Below, piece after piece: positions 50,580-59,278 of a stretch of DNA of 64,000 nucleotides; position 1 is the stretch's first letter; each line of letters begins with the position of its first letter. The stretch is from Spongiactinospora sp. TRM90649 (GTDB lineage: Bacteria; Actinomycetota; Actinomycetes; Streptosporangiales; Streptosporangiaceae). A model generated the notes under the pieces. That model was not told where the DNA came from. It did not search any database and worked only from the letters and a program-made list of their open reading frames with translations. Made by a program: the position numbers and the translations under genes. The stretch spans positions 1-64,000 of the forward strand of contig NZ_JARLTC010000026.1 of assembly GCF_029382225.1 (NCBI RefSeq), read 5' to 3'.

Positions 50580-50990
50580 CTAGCGCTCGGGTTCCGCTCT
50601 GGGATCCGCACTGGGATCCGCACTGGGTTCTGGGGCGGGCTCTCGCTCGGGTGTGCCGAGCGCGTCGTCGAGCGCGCTGTTGAGTTCGGCCTCCGAGGCG
50701 CTGCTCGCCGCCTCCTCGATCTCGTCGTCGAGGAGGAAGACGCCGGAGGATCGGTCGCGGGTGTCGTCGGGGGCGGCGTGGAGGCTGGTCTTGACGCCGA
50801 TGTCGGTCAGCGAATACCGGCCTTCGCCGGTTTCGGCGACCAGTCCCCGGCGTCGCAACGTGGAAAGGGACTTTCGCACCTCTTCCGGCGACAGCCCGGA
50901 GTGCGCGACCAGCGCCTCGATGGGGCTGTCGCGGTGTTTTCGCAGGACCGGCAGCAACCGCGACTCCACCGATCGGATAAAGAAGGGCAT
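50580..50990 (-). CDS. small winged-helix protein in the CHAT operon
   Basis: This 136-aa protein starts at ATG 50990, a few bases after AGGAGGTG. The N-terminal half looks like a winged helix (LPVLRKHRDSPIEALVAHSG, then LSPEEVRKSLSTLRRRGLVA). The C-terminal half is acidic with a Pro/Ala-rich tail including SADPSADPRAEPER, where GGGATCCGCACT is repeated at DNA level. It could sense and regulate, or be the CHAT substrate. It is the first gene of the operon. Confidence 0.7.
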   Translation of the reverse strand: MPFFIRSVESRLLPVLRKHRDSPIEALVAHSGLSPEEVRKSLSTLRRRGLVAETGEGRYSLTDIGVKTSLHAAPDDTRDRSSGVFLLDDEIEEAASSASEAELNSALDDALGTPEREPAPEPSADPSADPRAEPER

Positions 50991-51360
50991 GGACACCTCC
51001 TGTACCTGATTATGGCGAGATATCCGAGGCTTTGGTGGCGCGGCTCGATTATTAAGTAATAGGGTCACCCTAATTACCGAATTCGGGCATCCATGGCTTT
51101 ATGTCTGATTAATCCCCGTCAATGACGACAAGGCCAGGAATTCCGATCAAGCATGTCGCGGCGGGCCTGCAGTGGTCGCTCTCGGCCTCGTGACGGTGAC
51201 ATGTCAGAGGACTGCCCCCTGCTGGTCCGGCAGGGGACAGTCCGCTCCGGCCTCTCGTCAACCCGGGCGACGAGGACCGGAACCCATGGTGGTCACGTGC
51301 CGCGATGGCGCGGCGGCAGGTACGCGTTCGCGATCCCGGGAGCGGTGACCGCGCGTCAGG
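50991..51360. other. intergenic region upstream of the CHAT operon
   Basis: This 370-base stretch is AT-rich near the operon start (51040-51080, with CTCGATTATTAAGTAATAGG), fitting a promoter. It then becomes GC-rich and holds the terminator at 51209-51243. No protein-like frame was found. Confidence 0.5.
51209..51243 (-). terminator. terminator after the STAS gene
   Basis: GGACTGCCCCCTGC pairs with GCAGGGGACAGTCC (13 of 14 bases) around a 7-base loop, downstream of the STAS gene on the minus strand. Confidence 0.65.
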
Positions 51361-51741
51361 TCACGCGGCGATCGGCAGGCTGCGGTCCAGGCCGGTGATG
51401 CGCAGCAGCCGGGCCATGAACGGGCGGGGCGAGCTCAGGGCCAGGGTGATGCCCATCGAACGGGCGCGCCGCTGGATGCCGACCAGGACGGCCAGGCCGG
51501 AGGCGTCGCAGAAGGACACTCCTGACAGGTCGACGATGAGGGTGCTCTTGCTGTGCCGCAGGACACGCAGCAGGCTTTCGCGAAGCGCGTGGCTGGTGAA
51601 GATGTCGATCTCACCGGACGGCCGGATGACCGTCGCGATGGTGCGCCGGACGGCGCTCAGGTCGGTCCTGCCGACCGTCAGGCCTTCCATGCCGACACAC
51701 GTGCGACTCATGGTGGTGCTGGGACCGTTAAGACTGATCAT
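51361..51741 (-). CDS. STAS-domain anti-anti-sigma factor
   Basis: This protein, 126 aa when started at MISLNGPSTT (51741), has a STAS fold: IATVIRPSGEIDIFTSHALR and the phosphorylation-site segment LIVDLSGVSFCDASGLAVLV (the D-S/A-SGL motif is kept as DASGL). Longer in-frame starts up to 51966 exist but add non-STAS sequence. It should bind an anti-sigma kinase and release a stress sigma factor; no partner is adjacent. Confidence 0.82.
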   Translation of the reverse strand: MISLNGPSTTMSRTCVGMEGLTVGRTDLSAVRRTIATVIRPSGEIDIFTSHALRESLLRVLRHSKSTLIVDLSGVSFCDASGLAVLVGIQRRARSMGITLALSSPRPFMARLLRITGLDRSLPIAA

Positions 51742-52016
51742 GTATTTCCGTTCCTGGGCCGCACTCAACGGGGTGGCCGGGCGATCGCTGATGGGATCGC
51801 CGTTTTCGTGGGCGGCCGGGCCCGGTGCATGAAAGACGAACATCGGCGTCATGGCCATGGTCGACCGACCTGTCAGGCCCTTGAGAAACAGGACCGCTGG
51901 TGGTGGTTCGCCGGGGGCGACGCCGACCTGGGTGCCAACGCTCGAAAAGACCTCGGTGACCTCCACCCTACCTCACGTCTTCCGGAAATCTGTGATTCCG
52001 GAAGTAGAATGACGAG

Positions 52017-53021
52017 ATGACGTCAGGGAATCCGGCCTCGGACAGCACGCCACCGCGCGTAGCGGCTCCCGGAAACACACGCCGGTCGCGGGCCGTACCG
52101 CTCCCCGATCCTCAGGCGGCCGTCCTGGCCGAGTACGCCGTCGCGCTCAGGCACGCCCCGCTGACCGACTCGACCAAGGAGAAGTACATCTCCCGGCTGC
52201 GCGGCTACCTCGCCTGGCTGGCCGACCGGGCGGCCGGTGAGACCCTGCCCGGCGACCCGCTCACGGACTCCGCAGCGGCGGCCGGCGCGGTGCTCGGGTT
52301 TCACCGCCACCTCAAGGACAACAACCGTGCTTCCAGCACCATCGACACCTATCTGTCGGCCATTGACGACTTCTACGCCCGTTCCGGCCTTGGCAGGCCC
52401 GGTGCCCGTCGCGAACGCGACGCCCGCCCCGCTCCCCCGCGCGTCCTGGACACCGGGCCCATCCGCCACTACCTCCGTCACGTCGGGGTCGCCGCCTCCC
52501 CGCGCGACAGGGCCATCGCCCTGCTGCCCTACTACGCGGGTCTGCGCATCTCCGAGGTCGTCGGCCTGGACATGGCCGACGTACGTCTCCAGACCGGGAA
52601 AGGGGAACTTCGCATCCGTGGCAAAGGCCGGGACCATGGCAAGGTCCGCCTGGTGCCCGTCCACCCGGACCTCGGCGGCGCCCTGGCCGACTGGTCGCGG
52701 ACGCGTGCCCAGTGGAAGGGGGCCGACACGCACGACGCGGTGTTCCTCAACCATCGGGGAGCCCGGCTCAGCGACCGTGCCGCCCGGGAGATCATCACCG
52801 GTCTCGGCGCGGCGGCCGGCCTGGGCGACGATCACGCCGGGCCGCTGAGCCCGCTCGTCCTGCGCCACACCTTCGCCGCTCGGCTGATCCGTGACGGCAA
52901 CGACCCCATCCTCGTGGCGGAGTTGCTGGGGCACGGCTCGCTGGACACCACGCGCCGCTATGTCCAGTCCACGGAAGCCGATCGGGAAGCCCTTTTGGAC
53001 GCTCTCGTCACCGAGCTATAG
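52017..53021 (+). CDS. tyrosine recombinase/integrase
   Basis: This 334-aa protein has an N-terminal SAM-like core-binding domain (ADRAAGE to LSAIDDFYARS) and a catalytic domain. The first Arg is in YYAGLRISEVVGLD, the Lys in GKGRDHGKVRLVP, the second Arg in PLVLRHTFAARL, the His in LLGHGSLDTTRRY and the Tyr in that segment. The usual His of the HxxR box reads Leu (LVLR). It is a XerC/D-like, site-specific recombinase. No attachment-site repeat or mobile-element gene is visible nearby. A hairpin terminator follows its stop. Confidence 0.87.
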   Translation: MTSGNPASDSTPPRVAAPGNTRRSRAVPLPDPQAAVLAEYAVALRHAPLTDSTKEKYISRLRGYLAWLADRAAGETLPGDPLTDSAAAAGAVLGFHRHLKDNNRASSTIDTYLSAIDDFYARSGLGRPGARRERDARPAPPRVLDTGPIRHYLRHVGVAASPRDRAIALLPYYAGLRISEVVGLDMADVRLQTGKGELRIRGKGRDHGKVRLVPVHPDLGGALADWSRTRAQWKGADTHDAVFLNHRGARLSDRAAREIITGLGAAAGLGDDHAGPLSPLVLRHTFAARLIRDGNDPILVAELLGHGSLDTTRRYVQSTEADREALLDALVTEL

Positions 53022-53026
53022 GCCGT

Positions 53027-53044
53027 GGTAGGGGCAGCCCTACC
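53027..53044 (+). terminator. terminator after the recombinase gene
   Basis: GGTAGGG pairs exactly with CCCTACC around GCAG, six bases after the recombinase stop. Confidence 0.6.
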
Positions 53045-53101
53045 TGAGCAAGGGTGTTGGCGTGACTGTGGGCAGGCCGGGGCTCCGACAGAGTCGTAGG
53101 C

Positions 53102-54199
53102 ATGTCCTCACCGCGTTCCCTCGCTCCCCGCCGCCTGCTCGCCCTCGCCCTCGCCGTCCCGGTGCTCCTGGCTCCCGTGGCGCCCGCGTTCGCCGCCGCG
53201 GACCGCCCGCCGTCCGTTCAGGACCGCCTCGACGCGCTGACCACCGCGCCTGAGATCCCCGGCGCGCTCGCCTACATCCGGCACCCCGGCGGCAGGACCG
53301 TCACGATCGTCTCCGGCACCGCCGAGCGCGGCGCCGAGCGCCGGATGCCCGGTGCGTCCGGCCGGTTGAGGATCGCCAGCGTGAGCAAGTCGGTCATCGC
53401 GGCCACCGTGCTCGAACTGGCCGACCAGGGCAAGGTGGACCTGTCGAAGCCGGTCGAGACCTACCTGCCCGGCGTCATCCGGGGCAAGGGCATGCACGGC
53501 AAGGACATCACCGTGCGCATGCTGCTCCGGCAGACCAGCGGCCTGCCCGACTTCACGCCGGTCGCCGACTGGTCCAAGATCGGACGGCAGGACCTGCTGA
53601 AGCTGGCGCTGACCCTCGCGCCCACGCCGCGCGGCGAGTTCGCCTACTCCAACACCAACTACCTGGTGCTCGGCAAGGTCATCCGGGCGGTGACCGGGCG
53701 CGACTTCCGCGTGGTCAGCCGGGACCTGGTGTTCAAGCCGCTGGGCATGCGCGACACCTACTGGCCGGCCAAGGGCGAGACCGGGATCCGGGGCCCGCAC
53801 GCGCGCACGTACGGCGTGCACCCGCTCAAGCCCAAGGACGGCGTGGTCGACGTCACCCGGCTGCCCGGCTACGAGTTCGACGCCAGCGGCGGCCTGATCT
53901 CCACGCCGCGCGACCTGGACAGGTTCTGGCGCGCCCGCAAGCCCGCCGGCACCGAGTTCGTCAAGATCGGCGAACAGGGCTGGCCCAAGGGCGCCCGGTA
54001 CGGCTACGGCGTGATGTCGATCCCGCTGAGCTGCGGCGGTGACCTCCTGGGCCACGGCGGCGACCTGCCTGGCGTGTCGGTGTTCAGCGGCCGGGACCGG
54101 GCGGGCCGCACCGCCACGGTGTACGTCACGGGCTCGGCAGAGGGCGAGTCGCGGCAGCGGCTGATCGCGGCCTTCGACACGGCCCTCTGCTCCCGCTGA
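53102..54199 (+). CDS. secreted serine hydrolase, beta-lactamase/D-Ala-D-Ala carboxypeptidase family
   Basis: This 365-aa protein has a signal peptide (ALALAVPVLLAPVAPAFA). Class C-type motifs are visible: SVSK as SxxK in RIASVSKSV, YSN in FAYSNTNYLVLG and HGG in LLGHGGDLPGVS. It resembles extracellular DD-carboxypeptidase/esterase proteins common in actinomycetes; true beta-lactamase activity is not certain. Its position gives no further clue. Confidence 0.88.
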   Translation: MSSPRSLAPRRLLALALAVPVLLAPVAPAFAAADRPPSVQDRLDALTTAPEIPGALAYIRHPGGRTVTIVSGTAERGAERRMPGASGRLRIASVSKSVIAATVLELADQGKVDLSKPVETYLPGVIRGKGMHGKDITVRMLLRQTSGLPDFTPVADWSKIGRQDLLKLALTLAPTPRGEFAYSNTNYLVLGKVIRAVTGRDFRVVSRDLVFKPLGMRDTYWPAKGETGIRGPHARTYGVHPLKPKDGVVDVTRLPGYEFDASGGLISTPRDLDRFWRARKPAGTEFVKIGEQGWPKGARYGYGVMSIPLSCGGDLLGHGGDLPGVSVFSGRDRAGRTATVYVTGSAEGESRQRLIAAFDTALCSR

Positions 54200-54397
54200 C
54201 GGGCTCCGCCGGATCACGGGATCGGTGGGCGGGCGCCACGAACGGGGGCGCGTCCGAACGTCCGATCGCGTGATCCGGTCGGCGAAAGCGGTTCATACGG
54301 CTTAGCGAATCGCCGGGTGCTTGACGATGACGGGTCCTTTGCCGATGCTGGCTGATACGTCGTCCGGTGCGCGCTCGACGATTCGAAAGTGGTAACC

Positions 54398-55765
54398 ATG
54401 CGACGTCGCGCTGCCCGCACCACCACGCTCGCGCCCGAGCCGCCGAGCGTTCCAGGGCATCCGATCCTGGGCAATGCCCTGCAGTTCATGCGCGATCCGG
54501 TGGCCCTGCTGCGCCAGGGCGCCGAAGAGCACGGCCGGGTCTTCTCGGTACGGCTGGGCAACAAGCCCGCGGTGGTGCTGCTCGGCCCCGAGCACACTCG
54601 GTTCTTCTTCGAGGAGACCGACAAACTGCTGTCCATTCGGGAGGCGTATCCGTTCTTCCGGAAGATGTTCCACGAGAACCTCTACTTCTTCGCCGATCCC
54701 CCCGAGTACAAAGAACAGCGGAAGATCCTGATCCCGCCGTTCCAGGGCCGCAAGCTGTCCGGATACATCGACGCCATGACGAAGGAGATGCGCGCCTTCG
54801 GGACCAGGCTGGGCGACTCCGGGGAGTTCGACCTCGCCCCCACGCTCGCGCCGCTCATCATGGACATCAACGCGTCGTCCCTGCTCGGCTCTGACTGCCG
54901 CGAGGAACTGGGGCCGTCCTTCCTGCCGGAGTTCCACAGATTCCGCGAGGGCACCGAGTTCGTGCTGCCACTGTGGCTGCCGATTCCCCGCCTGCTGCGC
55001 AGCCAGGCCGCGAAGAAGCGGCTGCACGCGATGCTCTCGGACCTGCTCGCCCGCCGTCGCGCCGTGCCCCGCGAACCGGCCGACCTGATCCAGACGCTCG
55101 CCGAGGCCCGCTACTCCGACGGCCGCGCGGTGCCCGACCACATCATCGTCAACATGATCCTGGTGCTGCAGTGGGCCGGCTACGAGACGACCACGGGACA
55201 GACGAGCTGGGCGCTGATCGAGCTGCTCCGCAACCCGGAGTACCTGCGCTCGGTGGTGGCCGAACAAGACGCCGTGCTGGCGGACGACCCCGAGCGGCGG
55301 CTCGACACGCTGACCCGGCTGGAGCGGCTCGGGTGGGGCGTGTCGGAGAGCGTCCGCCTGCACCCGATGGCCTTCCTGATGATGCGCGCCGCCGCCGCCG
55401 ATTTCGAGGTGGCCGGATTCCACGTGCGGAAGGGGTCGCTGGTCCTCGCGTCGCCCGCCGTCTCGCAGCGCCTGTCCGACGTCTTCCCCGACCCGGACGC
55501 TTTCCACCCCGAGCGCTTCGCCGCAGAGCGCAGGGACGGCACGCAGCACAGCGGCATGATCGCCTTCGGCGGCGGCCTGCACCGCTGCGTGGGGATGCAC
55601 TACGCCAACCTGGTGATGAAGGTGGTCATCGGCTACCTGCTGGAGAACTTCGAGCTTGAGCTGGTCGACCCGGATCCGGGCAAGGGATCGGGCTCCAAAC
55701 CGCGCTGGCCGATCTCTCCGTGCCGGGTCCGCTATCAGCGCCGCAAGAGCGAGGGGGCGCTGTGA
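54398..55765 (+). CDS. cytochrome P450
   Basis: This 455-aa protein has an I-helix with GYETTTGQTSW, the ExxR motif in WGVSESVRLHP and the heme-ligand loop FGGGLHRCVGMHYA. The N-terminus (ILGNALQFMRDPVALLRQGA) matches a CYP51/CYP110-like bacterial P450 rather than a small CYP105 type. Its TGA shares a base with the hydroxylase ATG, so it forms an operon with it and the SDR. It probably oxidises a lipid or terpenoid; the redox partner is not encoded here. Confidence 0.9.
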   Translation: MRRRAARTTTLAPEPPSVPGHPILGNALQFMRDPVALLRQGAEEHGRVFSVRLGNKPAVVLLGPEHTRFFFEETDKLLSIREAYPFFRKMFHENLYFFADPPEYKEQRKILIPPFQGRKLSGYIDAMTKEMRAFGTRLGDSGEFDLAPTLAPLIMDINASSLLGSDCREELGPSFLPEFHRFREGTEFVLPLWLPIPRLLRSQAAKKRLHAMLSDLLARRRAVPREPADLIQTLAEARYSDGRAVPDHIIVNMILVLQWAGYETTTGQTSWALIELLRNPEYLRSVVAEQDAVLADDPERRLDTLTRLERLGWGVSESVRLHPMAFLMMRAAAADFEVAGFHVRKGSLVLASPAVSQRLSDVFPDPDAFHPERFAAERRDGTQHSGMIAFGGGLHRCVGMHYANLVMKVVIGYLLENFELELVDPDPGKGSGSKPRWPISPCRVRYQRRKSEGAL

Positions 55766-56520
55766 TGGACGTCCATCGGTTACTGCTGGAAATGCCGGTG
55801 TGGGCCTATTTCGTGGTCGCGCCGCTGTTCACCGTCGCCAATCTGGTCATCGCGTCCGCCCTGGTGAACGCGCTCAAGCGGCGCACGCCCCGGATCCAGG
55901 AGGATCCGCCCGAGGCGGCCAAGACGAAGAACGTCGGACTGACGCTGGCGGTCAACTACACGCTGCTGGCCGGGTTCGCCGGGGCCACCCTGTACGGCAT
56001 GGCGCACCTGCCCAACGTGTCGTGGAACCAGGTGACCCTCCTCAACACCGTCGTGGCCGCGGCCCTCGTGCTGCTCGGCAACGACCTGCTCTACTACTCC
56101 TATCACCGGCTCATGCACACCGACTTCTTCTGGTACCGGCTGCACTACATCCACCACGAGGCGACGTCGCCGGGCGGGCTGCGCGACACGTTCTACGAGC
56201 ACCCGCTCGACTTCTTCGTCGGCACGCTGTGCGCGGTGCTGCCGCTGGCGGTCGTGCCGATCCACGTCTCGGCCGCGGTGACGTGCCTGTTCCTGCAGAC
56301 CTTCCTGGCCGTGGCCTACCACTCCGGCCACGAGATCCGGGTTCCGGTGATCTTCACCGCGCGGCGGCACGACGACCACCACCGCTACTACCGGGGGAAC
56401 TACGCGCAGAACTTCGCGCTGGTCGACATCCTGTTCGGCACGGTGATCCGCGCGCGGGCCGTCCCCGATGACACCGGCTCTGACGACGACCGCAAGGTGT
56501 CGGCCGGATCGGCCGGTTAG
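55765..56520 (+). CDS. sterol desaturase/fatty-acid hydroxylase-family membrane protein
   Basis: This 251-aa protein has about four membrane helices and the three histidine boxes HRLMH, HYIHH and HDDHH that hold a di-iron centre. It belongs to the C-5 sterol desaturase/fatty-acid-hydroxylase family, which hydroxylates or desaturates lipids. It sits between a P450 and an SDR gene in one operon, fitting a multi-step oxidation of a hydrophobic substrate. Confidence 0.88.
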   Translation: MDVHRLLLEMPVWAYFVVAPLFTVANLVIASALVNALKRRTPRIQEDPPEAAKTKNVGLTLAVNYTLLAGFAGATLYGMAHLPNVSWNQVTLLNTVVAAALVLLGNDLLYYSYHRLMHTDFFWYRLHYIHHEATSPGGLRDTFYEHPLDFFVGTLCAVLPLAVVPIHVSAAVTCLFLQTFLAVAYHSGHEIRVPVIFTARRHDDHHRYYRGNYAQNFALVDILFGTVIRARAVPDDTGSDDDRKVSAGSAG

Positions 56521-56521
56521 C

Positions 56522-57370
56522 GTGCGCGACCTCGCGGGCAGGCGGATACTGCTCACCGGAGCCACCTCGGGCCTGGGCCGGGCGGCGGCGAGCGAGTTCG
56601 CCGCCCGCGGGGCGACGCTCACCATCGTCGGACGCGACGAGACGAGAACCCGGAGCACGGCCGACGAGCTGCGGCGGGCGACCGGCAACCCGGCCGTCGA
56701 CCACCTGATCGGCGACCTCTCCGTCATCTCCGACATGCACCGGGTGGCCGCCGATTTCCGGGCGCGATCCGATCGCCTCGACGTCCTGGTGAACAACGCG
56801 GGCGCGATCTTCGACCGGCGCGCCACCACCCCCGACGGCCTGGAGACGACGTTCGCGCTCAACCACCTGGCGTACTTCGTCATCACCACCGGCCTGCTCG
56901 GCCTGCTGCGCGAGACCCCTGGCGCACGCGTGGTCAGCACCGCGAGCGTCTCGCATCGGCTGGGCCGTCTCGACCTCGACCGGGTGGCGACCCCCGGCCT
57001 GCGCTCCGGGTTCCGGGCCTACTGCGATTCCAAGCTGGCCAACGTGCTGTTCACCCGGGAGCTGGCCCGGCGTCTCGCGCCCGCCGGCGTCACCGCGAAC
57101 TGCATGCATCCGGGGTTCGTCCGCAGCCGGTTCTTCGCCCGCGACTCCCGGTTCTGGACGGCGGTGGCCGGGAGCCCGCTCGCCGCGGCGCTCGCCCGCG
57201 CCCCCGAGCGGGCCGCCGACACCCTGGTCTGGCTCGCCGCCGACCCCGGGGCGGCGGCGCACACCGGTGAGTACTTCGTCGATCGCGCGGTGACCCCGGT
57301 GAGCCGGATGGCCCGCGATGCCGCCCTGGCGTCGGATCTTTGGGCGCTGAGCGAGCGTCTCGCGTCCTAG
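56522..57370 (+). CDS. short-chain dehydrogenase/reductase
   Basis: This 282-aa SDR starts with GTG at 56522, directly after the hydroxylase stop; an overlapping ATG at 56468 is an alternative. It has the cofactor motif TGATSGLG, the NNAG block in LDVLVNNAGAIFD and the catalytic Tyr-Lys in YCDSK. It resembles retinol-dehydrogenase-like/WW-domain-oxidoreductase-like SDRs and may oxidise or reduce the product of the two preceding enzymes. Confidence 0.88.
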   Translation: MRDLAGRRILLTGATSGLGRAAASEFAARGATLTIVGRDETRTRSTADELRRATGNPAVDHLIGDLSVISDMHRVAADFRARSDRLDVLVNNAGAIFDRRATTPDGLETTFALNHLAYFVITTGLLGLLRETPGARVVSTASVSHRLGRLDLDRVATPGLRSGFRAYCDSKLANVLFTRELARRLAPAGVTANCMHPGFVRSRFFARDSRFWTAVAGSPLAAALARAPERAADTLVWLAADPGAAAHTGEYFVDRAVTPVSRMARDAALASDLWALSERLAS

Positions 57371-57481
57371 TGACGCCAGCCCGACGTCACTCTTCTATCC
57401 CTGGTTGACCATGCCTTTCGTGGTATGGCGTCATTATGCGCAGAATTGCACTTGTCTTGACGCCATAGTGGCGTCATTATG
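57370..57481. promoter_or_regulatory. palindromic operator cluster upstream of the DrrAB-type exporter
   Basis: Three related elements sit between the SDR stop and the exporter start. GTGACG and CGTCAC face each other at 57370-57375 and 57385-57390. TGACGCCA-TAG-TGGCGTCA at 57458-57476 is a perfect palindrome. TGGCGTCATTATG occurs twice as a direct repeat, at 57426-57438 and 57469-57481. A dimeric repressor such as a TetR, MarR or PadR protein probably binds here; no such gene is adjacent. Confidence 0.65.
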
Positions 57482-57512
57482 AGGTCAGGCGCCAAAGTGA
57501 AGGAGAGATCCC

Positions 57513-58478
57513 ATGCCCCCTGCGATCGAGGCTGAAGGACTGGTCAAGAAGTACGGCGACGTGACGGCTTTGGACGGGCTGAACCTGTCGGTCCCCCAGG
57601 GCACGGTGTTCGGCCTGCTCGGCCCGAACGGCGCGGGCAAGACCACCACGGTGCGAATCCTCACCACCCTGCTGAAGCCGGACGGCGGGCACGCCCGCGT
57701 GGCCGGATTCGACGTCGTCCGCGACGCCGGTCGGCTGCGCTCCCACATCGGTGCGTCCGGCCAGTACGCCGCCGTGGACGACCACCTCACCGGCGCCGAG
57801 AACCTGGAAATGGTCGGCCGCCTCTACCACCTGGGCGTAAAGCGCAGCCGGGCGCGGGCCCGCGAGCTGCTGGAGCGCTTCGACCTGACCGACGCCGGCG
57901 ACCGTCCCGTGCACGGCTACTCCGGCGGCATGCGGCGGCGGCTCGACCTGGCCGGTGCGCTGGTCGCCGATCCACCGGTGCTGTTCCTCGACGAGCCCAC
58001 GACCGGGCTCGACCCCCGCGCCCGGGTGGGCCTGTGGGAGGTCATCGCGGAACTCGTCGCGGCGGGCACGACCGTGCTGCTCACCACCCAGTACCTGGAG
58101 GAGGCCGACCGGCTCGCGAGCCGGATCGCGGTCGTCGACCACGGCCGCATGATCGCCCTCGGCACCCCCGACGAGCTGAAGGCCCAGGTGGGCGGCGACC
58201 GGATCGAGCTGTCGCTGACCAGCGCGGCCGACCTGATGGCGGCGGAGCGGGCGCTCGCGCCGCTGGCCGCCGGAGAGGTGCGGACCGACCTCGCCGTGCT
58301 CCGGCTGACCGTCCCGGTCGCGGGCGGCGTCGCCGCGCTGACCACGGCGCTCGGCCACCTGGCCGCCGAGCGCGTCGCCGTCCGCGACGCCGGCCTGCGC
58401 AGGCCGGCCCTAGACGACGTGTTCCTGGCCCTGACCGGACAGCAGACCCGCGAGACGCACAAGGAGACCGTCCGATGA
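57513..58478 (+). CDS. DrrA-type ABC transporter ATP-binding protein
   Basis: This 321-aa protein has Walker A GPNGAGKTTTVRIL, the signature YSGGMRRRLDLAGAL and Walker B VLFLDEPTTGLDPRAR, with the DrrA-family C-terminal extension. It starts with ATG after GGAGAG. With the next gene it forms a daunorubicin-resistance-like exporter; the palindromes upstream suggest drug-induced expression. Confidence 0.92.
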   Translation: MPPAIEAEGLVKKYGDVTALDGLNLSVPQGTVFGLLGPNGAGKTTTVRILTTLLKPDGGHARVAGFDVVRDAGRLRSHIGASGQYAAVDDHLTGAENLEMVGRLYHLGVKRSRARARELLERFDLTDAGDRPVHGYSGGMRRRLDLAGALVADPPVLFLDEPTTGLDPRARVGLWEVIAELVAAGTTVLLTTQYLEEADRLASRIAVVDHGRMIALGTPDELKAQVGGDRIELSLTSAADLMAAERALAPLAAGEVRTDLAVLRLTVPVAGGVAALTTALGHLAAERVAVRDAGLRRPALDDVFLALTGQQTRETHKETVR

Positions 58479-59278
58479 ACACCCTCCAGATGGCCGTCGC
58501 CGACGGCATGACCATCGCCAAGCGCAACGCGCTGAAGATCAGGCGGGCCCCCGACCTGCTGGGCGGCGTCATCATGCTGCCGATCGTGTTCGTGCTGCTG
58601 TTCGCCTACGTGTTCGGCAGCATGATCGAGCTGCCCGGCATGTCGTACGGGGAGTACCTGCTCCCCGGCATCTTCGTCATGACGATCGTGAGCAGCGCGC
58701 AGATCACCGGCTATACGCTCACCCTGGACCTGCAGAAGGGCATCTTCGACCGGTTCCGCACGCTGCCGATGTCGCCGTCGGCGGTGCTGACCGGCCAGAC
58801 CCTCAGCGACGTGATCATGAATCTGACGAGCGTCGTCGCGATGGCGCTGGTCGGGCTGCTGGTCGGCTGGCGGGTGCACTCGTCGCCGCTGGAGGCCGCC
58901 GGAGGGTTCCTGCTCCTGCTGTTCTTCTCCTACGCCTTCTCATGGGTGACGGCGACGGTGGCGCTCAGCCTGCGCACCCCCGAGGTCTTCAACAACGTGG
59001 CCACCATCATGTCGTTCCCGCTGGTCTTCCTCTCCAACGCCTTCGTGGACAGCGCCCGCCTGCCCGGCCCGCTGCGGGTGATCGCCGACTGGAACCCGGT
59101 CTCCACGCTGATCCAGGCCGCGCGTGAGCTGTTCGGCAACACCAGCCCGGCCATGGCGGTGCCCGACGTCTGGCCGCTGCGGCACGCGGTGCTGGTGTCG
59201 GTGCTCTGGTCGGTGCTGCTCCTGGCGGTGTTCGCGCCGCTGGCCACGCGGCTGTACCGGCGGGCCGTCAGCCGATGA
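58475..59278 (+). CDS. DrrB-type ABC-2 transporter permease
   Basis: This 267-aa protein has six helices and the ABC-2 signature segment LPMSPSAVLTGQTLSDVIMN and ATIMSFPLVFLSNAFVDSAR. Its ATG overlaps the ATPase stop (ATGA). With DrrA-like ATPase it exports hydrophobic drugs or lipids. Confidence 0.92.
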   Translation: MNTLQMAVADGMTIAKRNALKIRRAPDLLGGVIMLPIVFVLLFAYVFGSMIELPGMSYGEYLLPGIFVMTIVSSAQITGYTLTLDLQKGIFDRFRTLPMSPSAVLTGQTLSDVIMNLTSVVAMALVGLLVGWRVHSSPLEAAGGFLLLLFFSYAFSWVTATVALSLRTPEVFNNVATIMSFPLVFLSNAFVDSARLPGPLRVIADWNPVSTLIQAARELFGNTSPAMAVPDVWPLRHAVLVSVLWSVLLLAVFAPLATRLYRRAVSR

